Shown: positions 32,206 through 38,772 of the stretch, piece after piece
Layout of the letters: each line of letters opens with the position of its first letter
Numbering within the stretch: position 1 is the stretch's first letter
NCBI GenBank assembly: GCA_005882045.1
Contig: VBHO01000071.1
Span: 1 to 38,772, forward strand
Source: Chloroflexota bacterium
GTDB lineage: Bacteria > Chloroflexota > Dormibacteria > CF-121
Direction: 5' to 3'
Length of the DNA: 38,772 bases
The notes under the pieces: generated by a model
Told to the model about the DNA's origin: nothing
What the model saw: the letters and a program-made list of their open reading frames with translations, nothing else
Database searches by the model: none
Program-made: the position numbers and the translations under genes

Positions 32206-34110
32206 ATGGCAAAGACCGTAGGCATCGACCTCGGAACTACGAACTCAGTTATCGCCGTCATGGAAGCCGGCGAGCCGGTGGTGATTCCGAACGCGGAAGG
32301 CGGTCGGACGACGCCGTCGGTCGTCGCGTTCACCAAATCCGGCGAACGCCTGGTGGGGCAGCTGGCCCGCCGGCAGGCTGCCGTCAACCCCGAGAACACC
32401 GTCTTCTCGATCAAGCGCTTCATGGGTCGCAAAGGTGATGAGGTGGAGCGCGAGCGGAAGATGGTGCCTTACAAGGTCGTCACCGGCAGTGCCGGCCGGG
32501 TCGAAGTCGAGATCCAGGGGAAGCGTTACACGCCCGAGCAGATCTCGGCGATGATCCTGCAGAAGCTGAAGACCGACGCCGAAGCCTACCTCGGCGAAAA
32601 GGTCACGGACGCGGTCATCACCGTGCCCGCCTACTTCAACGACTCGCAGCGGCAGGCGACCAAGAACGCCGGTGAGATCGCCGGCCTCAACGTGGTGCGC
32701 ATCATCAATGAGCCCACCGCGGCCGCGCTCGCCTACGGCCTGGACAAAAAGGAGAACGAGAAAATCCTCGTCTTCGACCTCGGCGGCGGCACTTATGACG
32801 TCTCCGTATTGGAGATCGGCGAGGGCGTCTTCGAAGTCAAGGCGACCAATGGCGACACGCACCTCGGTGGTGACGACTACGACCGCCGGCTGGTCGACTA
32901 CATCGCCGACGAGTTCAAGAAGGAGCAGGGGATCGACCTCCGCTCCGACCGCCAGGCCCTGCAGCGTCTGACCGAGGCCGCGGAGAAGGCCAAGATCGAA
33001 CTCTCCAGCCGCATGGAGACTGAGGTCAACCTCCCGTTCATCACGGCCGATCAGAACGGGCCGAAGCACCTCGACATCAAAATCACCCGCTCGAAGTTCG
33101 AGCAGCTGACGGCTGACCTCACGGAAAAGACGATTGCGCCGTTCACCGCGGCGCTCAAGGACGCCGGACTGACGCCCGCCGAGCTGAACGAGGTGATCCT
33201 CGTCGGTGGCGCGACCCGCATGCCCGCCATCCAGGAGCTGGTCAAGAAGCTGACCAACGGTAAGGAGCCGCATCGCGGCATCAACCCGGACGAAGTCGTC
33301 GCCGTGGGCGCCGCCATCCAGGCGGGCGTGCTCAAGGGCGAGGTCAAGGACGTCTTGCTGCTCGATGTCACGCCGCTGTCGCTCGGCCTCGAGACCCTCG
33401 GTGGCGTCAACACCAAGCTGATCGAGCGCAACACTACCATCCCGACCTCGAAGAGTCAGATCTTCTCGACCGCATCGGACAACCAACCCTCGGTCGAGAT
33501 CAACGTCCTGCAGGGCGAGCGCGAGATGGCGGCCGCCAACAAGACGCTCGGCAAGTTCCACCTCGACGGCATTGCGCCGGCACCGCGCGGCGTGCCGCAA
33601 GTCGAGGTGACCTTCGACATCGACGCCAACGGCATCCTCAACGTGCGGGCCAAGGATCTCGGCACCGGCAAGGAGCAGAAGGTGACGATCACCGCCTCCA
33701 CCACCCTGAACAAGGACGAGGTCTCGAAGATGGTGAAGGACGCCGAGGCGCACGCCGAGGAGGATCGCAAGCACCGCGAGGAAGTCGAGGCCCGCAACCA
33801 GGCGGATAACCTCGTCTACCAGGCCGAGAAGCAACTGCAGGAGAATGGCGACAAGATCGACCCCGCCGTCCGTTCCGAGGTCGAGAGCAAGATCGAGCCG
33901 GTCAAGCAGGCGATCAAGGACAACGACGTCGAGCGCATGCGGTCAACCAGCCAGGAGCTGGCGACCGCCATGCAGAAGATCGGCGAAGCCGTCTACCGCC
34001 AGGCGCAGGGCGCCGGCGCCGGAGCCCAGTCGGCCACCGGCACGGAAGGCCCCCAGTCCGGCAAGTCCGGCGACGGTGACGTCGTCGACGCCGACTTCAA
34101 AGAGGTCTAA
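32206..34110 (+). CDS. dnaK: DnaK, Hsp70 chaperone
   Basis: A 634-residue Hsp70. ATG 32206 follows AAGGAG with good spacing. The ATPase domain shows [47 protein letters not shown] and [11 protein letters not shown]. The interdomain linker is [12 protein letters not shown] and the substrate-binding domain follows, then a Gly/Ala-rich tail ending in the bacterial DnaK C-terminal pattern [10 protein letters not shown]. The usual grpE and dnaJ neighbours are absent here; clpB, which works with DnaK in disaggregation, is next instead. Confidence 0.98.
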   Translation: MAKTVGIDLGTTNSVIAVMEAGEPVVIPNAEGGRTTPSVVAFTKSGERLVGQLARRQAAVNPENTVFSIKRFMGRKGDEVERERKMVPYKVVTGSAGRVEVEIQGKRYTPEQISAMILQKLKTDAEAYLGEKVTDAVITVPAYFNDSQRQATKNAGEIAGLNVVRIINEPTAAALAYGLDKKENEKILVFDLGGGTYDVSVLEIGEGVFEVKATNGDTHLGGDDYDRRLVDYIADEFKKEQGIDLRSDRQALQRLTEAAEKAKIELSSRMETEVNLPFITADQNGPKHLDIKITRSKFEQLTADLTEKTIAPFTAALKDAGLTPAELNEVILVGGATRMPAIQELVKKLTNGKEPHRGINPDEVVAVGAAIQAGVLKGEVKDVLLLDVTPLSLGLETLGGVNTKLIERNTTIPTSKSQIFSTASDNQPSVEINVLQGEREMAAANKTLGKFHLDGIAPAPRGVPQVEVTFDIDANGILNVRAKDLGTGKEQKVTITASTTLNKDEVSKMVKDAEAHAEEDRKHREEVEARNQADNLVYQAEKQLQENGDKIDPAVRSEVESKIEPVKQAIKDNDVERMRSTSQELATAMQKIGEAVYRQAQGAGAGAQSATGTEGPQSGKSGDGDVVDADFKEV

Positions 34111-34128
34111 GCAAACACCGACACCTCA

Positions 34129-34161
34129 CTCCTTCCCTCCCCCTCTGGGGGAGGGCTGGGT
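34129..34161 (+). repeat. GC-rich palindromic repeat in the dnaK-clpB gap, related to the stretch inside ddl
   Basis: Arms CCCTCCCCC (34135-34143) and GGGGGAGGG (34147-34155) pair perfectly across a TCT loop, followed by CTGGGTGGGG-type sequence. CTCCTTC and CCTCTGGGGGAG also occur at 3608-3614 and 3617-3628 in ddl. It could act as a dnaK terminator on RNA level, but there is no T run. Confidence 0.6.
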
Positions 34162-34171
34162 GGGGCGCCAT

Positions 34172-34201
34172 TTGGTTCCGGGCTCGTTTAAGGGATATTC
34201 T
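34172..34201 (+). promoter_or_regulatory. Candidate clpB promoter
   Basis: TTGGTT (34172-34177) and TATTCT (34196-34201), 18 bases apart, would start transcription about 14 bases before the clpB ATG. No Shine-Dalgarno is seen, so the mRNA would be nearly leaderless. Confidence 0.35.
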
Positions 34202-34221
34202 GACTCGGGTACACCCACACT

Positions 34222-36858
34222 ATGCCGTTTCGCCCTGACCGCTTAACCGAAAAGACGCAGGAGGCGATCCAGCAGGCGCAGTCGCTTGCCCAGGAAGCCC
34301 AGCACCAGGAGATCACGCCCGAGCACCTGTTGTACGCCTTGCTCCAGCAGCAGGACGGCACGGTCCGCCCCATCCTGCAGCAGATCGGCGTCGAACCAGC
34401 GCGAGTCGAAGGCGAGCTGAAAGCCCAGCTCGACCGATTACCGAAGGTCTACGGCGCCGAGACCTACCTGGGTTCGCGGCTCCGTCGCCTGTTGGATTCG
34501 GCGTCGAACGAAATGGAACGGCTCAAGGATGAGTACCTCTCCACCGAGCATCTGCTGCTCGCGATCAACGATGAGACGAACAGCGAGGGCGCCAAGATTT
34601 TGCAACGGGCCGGCGTCACCCGCGAGAAGGTGCTCGAAGCGCTCACCAAAGTGCGCGGCTCGACCAGGGTCACCGACGCCTCGCCCGAGTCCAAGTTCCA
34701 GGCACTCGAAAAGTACACCCGCGATCTGACGGCCCTCGCCCGTCAGGGCAAGCTCGATCCGGTCATCGGCCGCGAGCAGGAGATCCGTCGCGTCATCCAG
34801 GTCCTCTCACGGCGCACCAAGAACAACCCGGTGCTCATCGGCGAGGCCGGCGTGGGCAAGACCGCCATCGCCGAAGGGCTTGCTCAGCGCATCGCGCAGG
34901 GCGATGTGCCCGAGTCGCTCAAGGACAAGCGCGTCCATTCGCTCGATCTCGGTTCGTTGATCGCGGGCACTAAGTACCGCGGCGAGTTCGAGGACCGGTT
35001 GAAGGCTGTCTTGAAAGAGATCGAGTCGTCAAACGGCCAGGTCGTCCTCTTCATCGACGAGCTCCACACGCTGGTGGGCGCCGGAGCGGCGGAGGGCGCC
35101 ATGGACGCCTCCAACCTGCTGAAGCCGGCGCTGGCTCGCGGCGAGCTTCGTGCCGTCGGCGCCACGACGCTCGACGAGTACCGGAAGTACATCGAGAAGG
35201 ACGCGGCGCTGGAACGCCGCTTCCAGCCCATCTTCGTCGGCGAGCCGTCAGTCGAGGACACCATCTCGATCCTGCGTGGCTTGAAGGAAAAATACGAAGT
35301 CCATCACGGCGTGCGCATCACGGACTCCGCGATCGTCGCGGCCGCGGTGCTCTCGCAGCGCTATATCACCGACCGCTTCTTGCCGGATAAGGCGATCGAC
35401 CTGATCGACGAGGCCGCCTCGAGCCTGCGCATGGAAATCGACAGTCTGCCCCAGGAGCTCGATCAGCTCGAGCGCCAGATTCGGCAACTCGAGATCGAGC
35501 GCCAGGCCCTCAAGAAAGAACAGGACCGTGCCTCGAAAGATCGCCTCAACGCGATCGAGAAGGAGCTGGCCAACCTGCAGGAGCAGAGCAAGGTCATGCG
35601 CTCGCAGTGGCAGCAGGAGAAGGCGCTCATCCAGCAAATCCGTGAGCTCAAGGCCCGGCTGGAGCAGCTACGCCTCGACGCCGAGCGCGCCGAGCGGATG
35701 GCGGATTTCGAAGCGGCCGCTCGCTTGAAGTACGGCGAGGTGCCCAAAGTTCAGAAGGACCTCGAGGCCAAGAACACCGAGCTCGTCGCCCTCCAGAAGG
35801 AGCATCGCTTGCTCAAGGAAGAGGTCGACGAAGAGGACATCGCCAAGATCGTGTCGCGCTGGACCGGCATCCCGGTACAGAAGATGCTCGAAGGCGAAGT
35901 CCAGAAGCTGATCAAGATGGAGGAGCGGCTGCACGCGCGCGTGGTCGGCCAGGACGAGGCCGTGATGGCCGTCGCCAACGCAGTTCGCCGGGGCCGCGCC
36001 GGACTGAGCGATCCCAATCGACCGATCGGGTCCTTTATCTTCCTCGGACCGACCGGGGTGGGGAAGACCGAGCTGGCCCGGGCACTCGCGGAATTCCTCT
36101 TCGACGCTGAGCAGGCCATGGTCCGGATCGACATGTCCGAGTACATGGAGAAACACACGGTCGCGCGCCTCGTCGGCGCGCCTCCCGGTTACGTGGGCTA
36201 CGAAGAGGGTGGTCAGCTGACCGAGGCGGTTCGCCGCCGCCCCTACAGCGTCATCCTGTTCGACGAGATCGAGAAGGCGCACCCGGACGTGTTCAACATC
36301 CTGCTGCAGATCCTCGAGGACGGACGCCTAACCGACGGTCAAGGTCGCACCGTCGACTTCCGGAATACGGTCATCATCATGACCTCGAACCTCGGCAGCC
36401 ATATCCTGCAGGACCCGACGCTGAGTGAGGACGACAAGCAGAAAGCGGTTCTGGAAGCGGTGCGGCACAACTTCCGCCCCGAGTTCCTCAACCGGGTCGA
36501 CGAGATCATCATCTTCAAGCCGCTGACCCGCGATCAGATCAAGCACATCGTCGACATCCAGCTCGAGCGGCTGCGCAAGCGCCTCGGCGAGCGGCGGATC
36601 ACGCTACAGCTGACGCCGGCCGCCCTCGAGGTGATCGCCAACGAAGGCTACGATCCGAGCTACGGCGCCCGACCGCTCAAGCGCGTCATCCAGCGGCGTA
36701 TCCAGGATCCCCTTGCTATGGCGGTGCTCGACGGCAAGTTCCGCGAGGGTGACACCGTCCTGGTCGACGCCGAGAAGGGCGAGCTGATCCTGCGCAAGGC
36801 GGGGGCCCGAGAGCCCGCCGCTGTGGCCGCCGGTTCGTCAGACGGCTCGGAGCCGTAA
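34222..36858 (+). CDS. clpB: ClpB, AAA+ protein disaggregase
   Basis: An 878-residue hexameric disaggregase that works with DnaK. The N domain (about 1-145) begins [20 protein letters not shown]. The first AAA+ module has GEAGVGKT (about 209), VLFIDELH and the first-ring arginines. The middle coiled coil spans about 405-525 (for example [18 protein letters not shown]), which separates ClpB from ClpA and ClpC. The second module has GPTGVGKT (about 612), [11 protein letters not shown] and [18 protein letters not shown]. The Ala/Ser-rich C-terminal tail is a little longer than usual. No ClpP-binding loop is seen. Confidence 0.97.
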   Translation: MPFRPDRLTEKTQEAIQQAQSLAQEAQHQEITPEHLLYALLQQQDGTVRPILQQIGVEPARVEGELKAQLDRLPKVYGAETYLGSRLRRLLDSASNEMERLKDEYLSTEHLLLAINDETNSEGAKILQRAGVTREKVLEALTKVRGSTRVTDASPESKFQALEKYTRDLTALARQGKLDPVIGREQEIRRVIQVLSRRTKNNPVLIGEAGVGKTAIAEGLAQRIAQGDVPESLKDKRVHSLDLGSLIAGTKYRGEFEDRLKAVLKEIESSNGQVVLFIDELHTLVGAGAAEGAMDASNLLKPALARGELRAVGATTLDEYRKYIEKDAALERRFQPIFVGEPSVEDTISILRGLKEKYEVHHGVRITDSAIVAAAVLSQRYITDRFLPDKAIDLIDEAASSLRMEIDSLPQELDQLERQIRQLEIERQALKKEQDRASKDRLNAIEKELANLQEQSKVMRSQWQQEKALIQQIRELKARLEQLRLDAERAERMADFEAAARLKYGEVPKVQKDLEAKNTELVALQKEHRLLKEEVDEEDIAKIVSRWTGIPVQKMLEGEVQKLIKMEERLHARVVGQDEAVMAVANAVRRGRAGLSDPNRPIGSFIFLGPTGVGKTELARALAEFLFDAEQAMVRIDMSEYMEKHTVARLVGAPPGYVGYEEGGQLTEAVRRRPYSVILFDEIEKAHPDVFNILLQILEDGRLTDGQGRTVDFRNTVIIMTSNLGSHILQDPTLSEDDKQKAVLEAVRHNFRPEFLNRVDEIIIFKPLTRDQIKHIVDIQLERLRKRLGERRITLQLTPAALEVIANEGYDPSYGARPLKRVIQRRIQDPLAMAVLDGKFREGDTVLVDAEKGELILRKAGAREPAAVAAGSSDGSEP

Positions 36859-36877
36859 AATAGCCGAGCGCTGGCGA

Positions 36878-36952
36878 GCCGCCTTAGCTCAGCGGTAGAG
36901 CAATGGTTTCGTAAACCATCGGTCCGGGGTTCGAATCCCCGAGGCGGCTCCA
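36878..36952 (+). tRNA. tRNA-Thr (anticodon CGT)
   Basis: A full cloverleaf: acceptor GCCGCCT/AGGCGGC, D stem GCTC/GAGC, anticodon stem ATGGT/ACCAT with loop TTCGTAA giving anticodon CGT, variable region CGGTC, T stem CGGGG/CCCCG with loop TTCGAAT, discriminator T and an encoded CCA. It lies 19 bases after clpB. Confidence 0.97.
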
Positions 36953-36974
36953 TATTTCTCCGATCTTCGATCCG

Positions 36975-37484
36975 TCAGGTTCGCCCCAGATCGCCCGGCA
37001 ATGCCGCAAGCACATCTTCGTGAGGCCATTCCTCGGTGAGGATTCTTGCGAGGGTCGGCTCGATGCTCGTATCGCAATAGGGCGTGTGGTTCGGGTCACG
37101 AACGACAGCGCTGACAGGAGCGGCCAGTAATCCCCACGGGGGTATGGCGTTCCCTAGCCAGCCGTTGACCTTGAAGTGCGCGTATTCCGGTGACCACCAG
37201 ATACGGAAGGCTCGCTGCAGGTCGTCAGGACGGATCAAGAGCCACAGGCCGAAGGTGAGCGTATAGCCGCCACTCAGATGGACCGGCAGCAAAGCTCGAA
37301 CAAATTGGCCTACCTCTGGAACCTGCATCATGACTGCACGATTGGGGTCCGGATCGGACTGCCAAGCTTTTCCCCTCTGATCCTCGGATGCCTTTAACAC
37401 CGGGTCCGGAAACCTGAACCGGACCTGTCGATCGTGGGCATCGAGAGGTCGACCACACGTGGCACAAGTCGGGCTCGCGGCCAT
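36975..37484 (-). CDS. DUF2199 family protein
   Basis: A 169-residue protein starting at ATG 37484 (MAASPTCATCGRPLDAHDR), with an AGAGG-like ribosome binding site upstream. The N-terminal C-x-x-C-G (7-11), the central VGQFVRALLPVHLSGG and TLTFGLWLLI, and NGWLGNAIPPW match the DUF2199 pattern. The function of the family is unknown; the zinc-knuckle-like Cys pair is its only clear motif. It follows the OsmC gene by 13 bases on the same strand. Confidence 0.75.
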   Translation of the reverse strand: MAASPTCATCGRPLDAHDRQVRFRFPDPVLKASEDQRGKAWQSDPDPNRAVMMQVPEVGQFVRALLPVHLSGGYTLTFGLWLLIRPDDLQRAFRIWWSPEYAHFKVNGWLGNAIPPWGLLAAPVSAVVRDPNHTPYCDTSIEPTLARILTEEWPHEDVLAALPGDLGRT

Positions 37485-37497
37485 TGGAATTAACCTC

Positions 37498-38013
37498 TCA
37501 CCCGGCCGCAGCAGCCTCAACCGTGGAGGGCACAGCCCGGCTCACTGCATCCTGCACCGGACAGTGCAGCTCGGCCCACCGAATGATGGAGACAAGTTGT
37601 TCGGCCGGCAGGTTCCCTTCGATCCGGACCCGTGCTCGCGAGCTCAATGGTCCAGCCGGGACCGAATCGTCGAGACCCAGAATTCCTCGATCATCTGATT
37701 CGCTGTCGACGACGACCTCGATACGACCGAGCTCGGTACCTTGCTGCGCGGCGCGCATCGCGATCAGCGTCGCCAGGCAACTAGCCTGCGCGGCACGAAG
37801 GAGCCAGCCCGGGGACGGCGATGCATCACCACCGCCTACCGACTTTGGCATGTCTGTACGAACGGACATCCCGCCTGGACCCTGAACCATCACTGCAAGG
37901 CCGGACTCCAACACGGCGGTCGCGGGGCTGTCGGTGTAGCGGGCTTCCCCCGGGTGCGCAGTGATGTACGCGGTCGCCTGTGCGAGTGCATCGCGGATTT
38001 TGGTATTGGACAT
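37498..38013 (-). CDS. OsmC/Ohr family protein
   Basis: A 171-residue protein of the OsmC fold. The two cysteines expected for thiol peroxidase activity are Cys79 in RAAQASCLATLIAM and Cys151 in WAELHCPVQDAV. OsmC proteins reduce organic hydroperoxides as dimers in the cytoplasm. The N terminus (IRDALAQATAYITAHPGEA) and the GMSVRTDMP strand agree with the YhfA-like branch, in which activity is less well defined. It starts at ATG 38013 and is divergent from the glycosylase gene by 39 bases. Confidence 0.85.
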   Translation of the reverse strand: MSNTKIRDALAQATAYITAHPGEARYTDSPATAVLESGLAVMVQGPGGMSVRTDMPKSVGGGDASPSPGWLLRAAQASCLATLIAMRAAQQGTELGRIEVVVDSESDDRGILGLDDSVPAGPLSSRARVRIEGNLPAEQLVSIIRWAELHCPVQDAVSRAVPSTVEAAAAG

Positions 38014-38052
38014 GTTGGCATCGTAACCGGGCTGGACGCCTAAGCTTCGTCG

Positions 38053-38772
38053 GTGCGCACCATCTCCGCGCAGACGGCGCGACGGCTGGCGATCACGCGC
38101 CAGCGGCTGGCGGGGACACGGAGCAAGCCGAATAGCGATGGCATCTTCGACGTCGTTCGGGATTTAGGCTGCCTGCAACTCGATCCGACCAACGTCGTAG
38201 CGCCCAGTCACCAACTCGTCGTCTTTAGCCGCGTCGGGCCTTACCAACGAAAACATCTCGACACGCTGCTCTGGGAAGAACACCGCCTGTTTGAAGCCTG
38301 GGCGCATGCGGCCTCGATCGTGCTCACCGAGCATTACCCGATCCACCGCTGGATCACGCGACGCTACGCGTCGGGGAAATGGAGCTGGACTCCGCGAGCG
38401 CTAGCGTGGGTGAAGGCCAACGATGCGCTCCGCCGAAGAATCCTTCGTCAGTTACGCGAGCATGGACCGCTGCCCTCGCGCGCGTTCGAGGATGCCTCGA
38501 GCGTCGGGTGGCAGTCGAGCGGATGGACCGGCAATCGCAACGTTGGCATGATGCTGGCAATCCTCTCGCGATCTGGAAAGTTAATGGTGGCGGGCCGCCA
38601 GGGCGGACAGAAGCTATGGGATTTCCCAGGGCGGTGCCTTCCTCCATGGACGCCAATGACGGCGCTGTCGGAGCCGGCCATCGTCCGCTGGGCGGCGGAA
38701 ATCTCGTTACGCGCCCTCGGAGTGGGCCGCGCCATGGACATCAGCCACCACTTCATTTCGTCGCATTATCCG
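38053..38772 (+). CDS. YcaQ/AlkX-type winged-helix DNA glycosylase (3' end outside window)
   Basis: 240 codons are open from GTG 38053 (the only start after the in-frame stop at 38041) to the window edge. The protein matches the HTH_42 family that includes YcaQ/AlkX, which unhooks DNA interstrand crosslinks, and AlkZ, which protects producers of alkylating antibiotics. The N-terminal domain has TARRLAITRQRLAG, then DVVRDLGCLQLDPTNVV with the Q-x-D motif seen in the YcaQ branch (AlkZ has Q-x-Q). VFSRVGPY, LFEAWAHAASIV and the winged-helix segment starting LRREHG-like (LREHGPLPSRAF) follow. Because the reading frame is not closed in the window, the C-terminal part and the full length are unknown. 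Confidence 0.87.
   Translation, partial: MRTISAQTARRLAITRQRLAGTRSKPNSDGIFDVVRDLGCLQLDPTNVVAPSHQLVVFSRVGPYQRKHLDTLLWEEHRLFEAWAHAASIVLTEHYPIHRWITRRYASGKWSWTPRALAWVKANDALRRRILRQLREHGPLPSRAFEDASSVGWQSSGWTGNRNVGMMLAILSRSGKLMVAGRQGGQKLWDFPGRCLPPWTPMTALSEPAIVRWAAEISLRALGVGRAMDISHHFISSHYP

Noticed and set aside
32245-33834. A 529-codon open frame antisense to dnaK
   Set aside because: It mirrors the codons of a highly conserved gene, has no ribosome binding site or domain, and is typical of high-GC shadow frames.
36843-36865. Terminator at the end of clpB
   Set aside because: ACGGCT and AGCCGT form a six-base hairpin over the stop codon, but it is followed by AAAAT and not a T run on the + strand.
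36660-36953. Open frame across the tRNA on the - strand with a P-R-G-F-E-P-R-T start
   Set aside because: This peptide is the well-known mistranslation of an antisense tRNA T arm, not a real protein.

Overview
The window is a 38.8 kb piece of a high-GC bacterial chromosome with dense, mostly overlapping genes and frequent TTG, GTG and apparently CTG starts. The division and cell-wall cluster (murG-murC-murB-ddl-ftsQ-DUF1290-ftsA-ftsZ) runs into a ylm-type block (pgeF-yggS-yggT-ileS-lspA-rluD). This order, the DUF1290 small basic protein upstream of ftsA and the type-2 isoleucyl-tRNA synthetase point to the Chloroflexota in the broad sense, including Dormibacterota-like lineages. That placement is inference from gene order and family type, not from a phylogeny.

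Region 1 (1-20.5 kb, all + strand) is housekeeping. It covers peptidoglycan precursor synthesis (murG, an Mpl-like enzyme in the murC position, murB, a damaged ddl), divisome genes (ftsQ, DUF1290, ftsA, ftsZ), nrdR, pgeF, yggS, yggT, ileS, lspA, rluD, gmk, coaBC, priA, def, fmt and smpB. It ends with the tmRNA gene ssrA and a clear intrinsic terminator. Most genes overlap by 1-4 bases, so translational coupling is likely. Visible regulatory points are a promoter with a nearby DnaA box upstream of ftsA and a repeat-rich leader between ftsZ and nrdR.

Region 2 (20.9-23.7 kb, - strand) is a poorly characterised set: a 63-residue protein, a TPR protein with one central membrane segment, a membrane protein carrying perfect-phase 11-residue repeats, and a lipoprotein. 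Region 3 (23.8-29.2 kb) holds a secreted phosphoesterase on the + strand, then a - strand operon: a crotonase resembling dienoyl-CoA hydratases, the two subunits of a class I CoA-transferase (the second frameshifted by an internal deletion) and an acyl-CoA synthetase lacking the acetate-pocket tryptophans. It looks like a catabolic operon for a bulky or cyclic carboxylic acid.

Region 4 (29.3-32.1 kb) has small membrane and signalling genes: a zinc-ribbon membrane protein, a stand-alone response regulator, a CPBP-family membrane protease, a membrane-anchored UspA protein, a 60-residue membrane protein and a lone RCK_N (TrkA-N) protein. Region 5 (32.2-36.95 kb) is dnaK, clpB and a tRNA-Thr(CGT). 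Region 6 (37-38.77 kb) has a DUF2199 protein, an OsmC-family protein and the 5' part of a YcaQ/AlkX-type DNA glycosylase cut by the window edge.

The most notable points are: the isoleucyl-tRNA synthetase with its HIGH signature as G-I-H-H, the form linked to very high mupirocin resistance; two independent start sites on ftsZ; the Mpl-like enzyme in the murC slot; CTG as the only sensible start for fmt and probably lspA; mutually exclusive hairpins before nrdR; a Ser at the position of the catalytic Cys in CoaC; and two genes (ddl, CoA-transferase B) with similar short out-of-frame internal deletions, which may be assembly errors.
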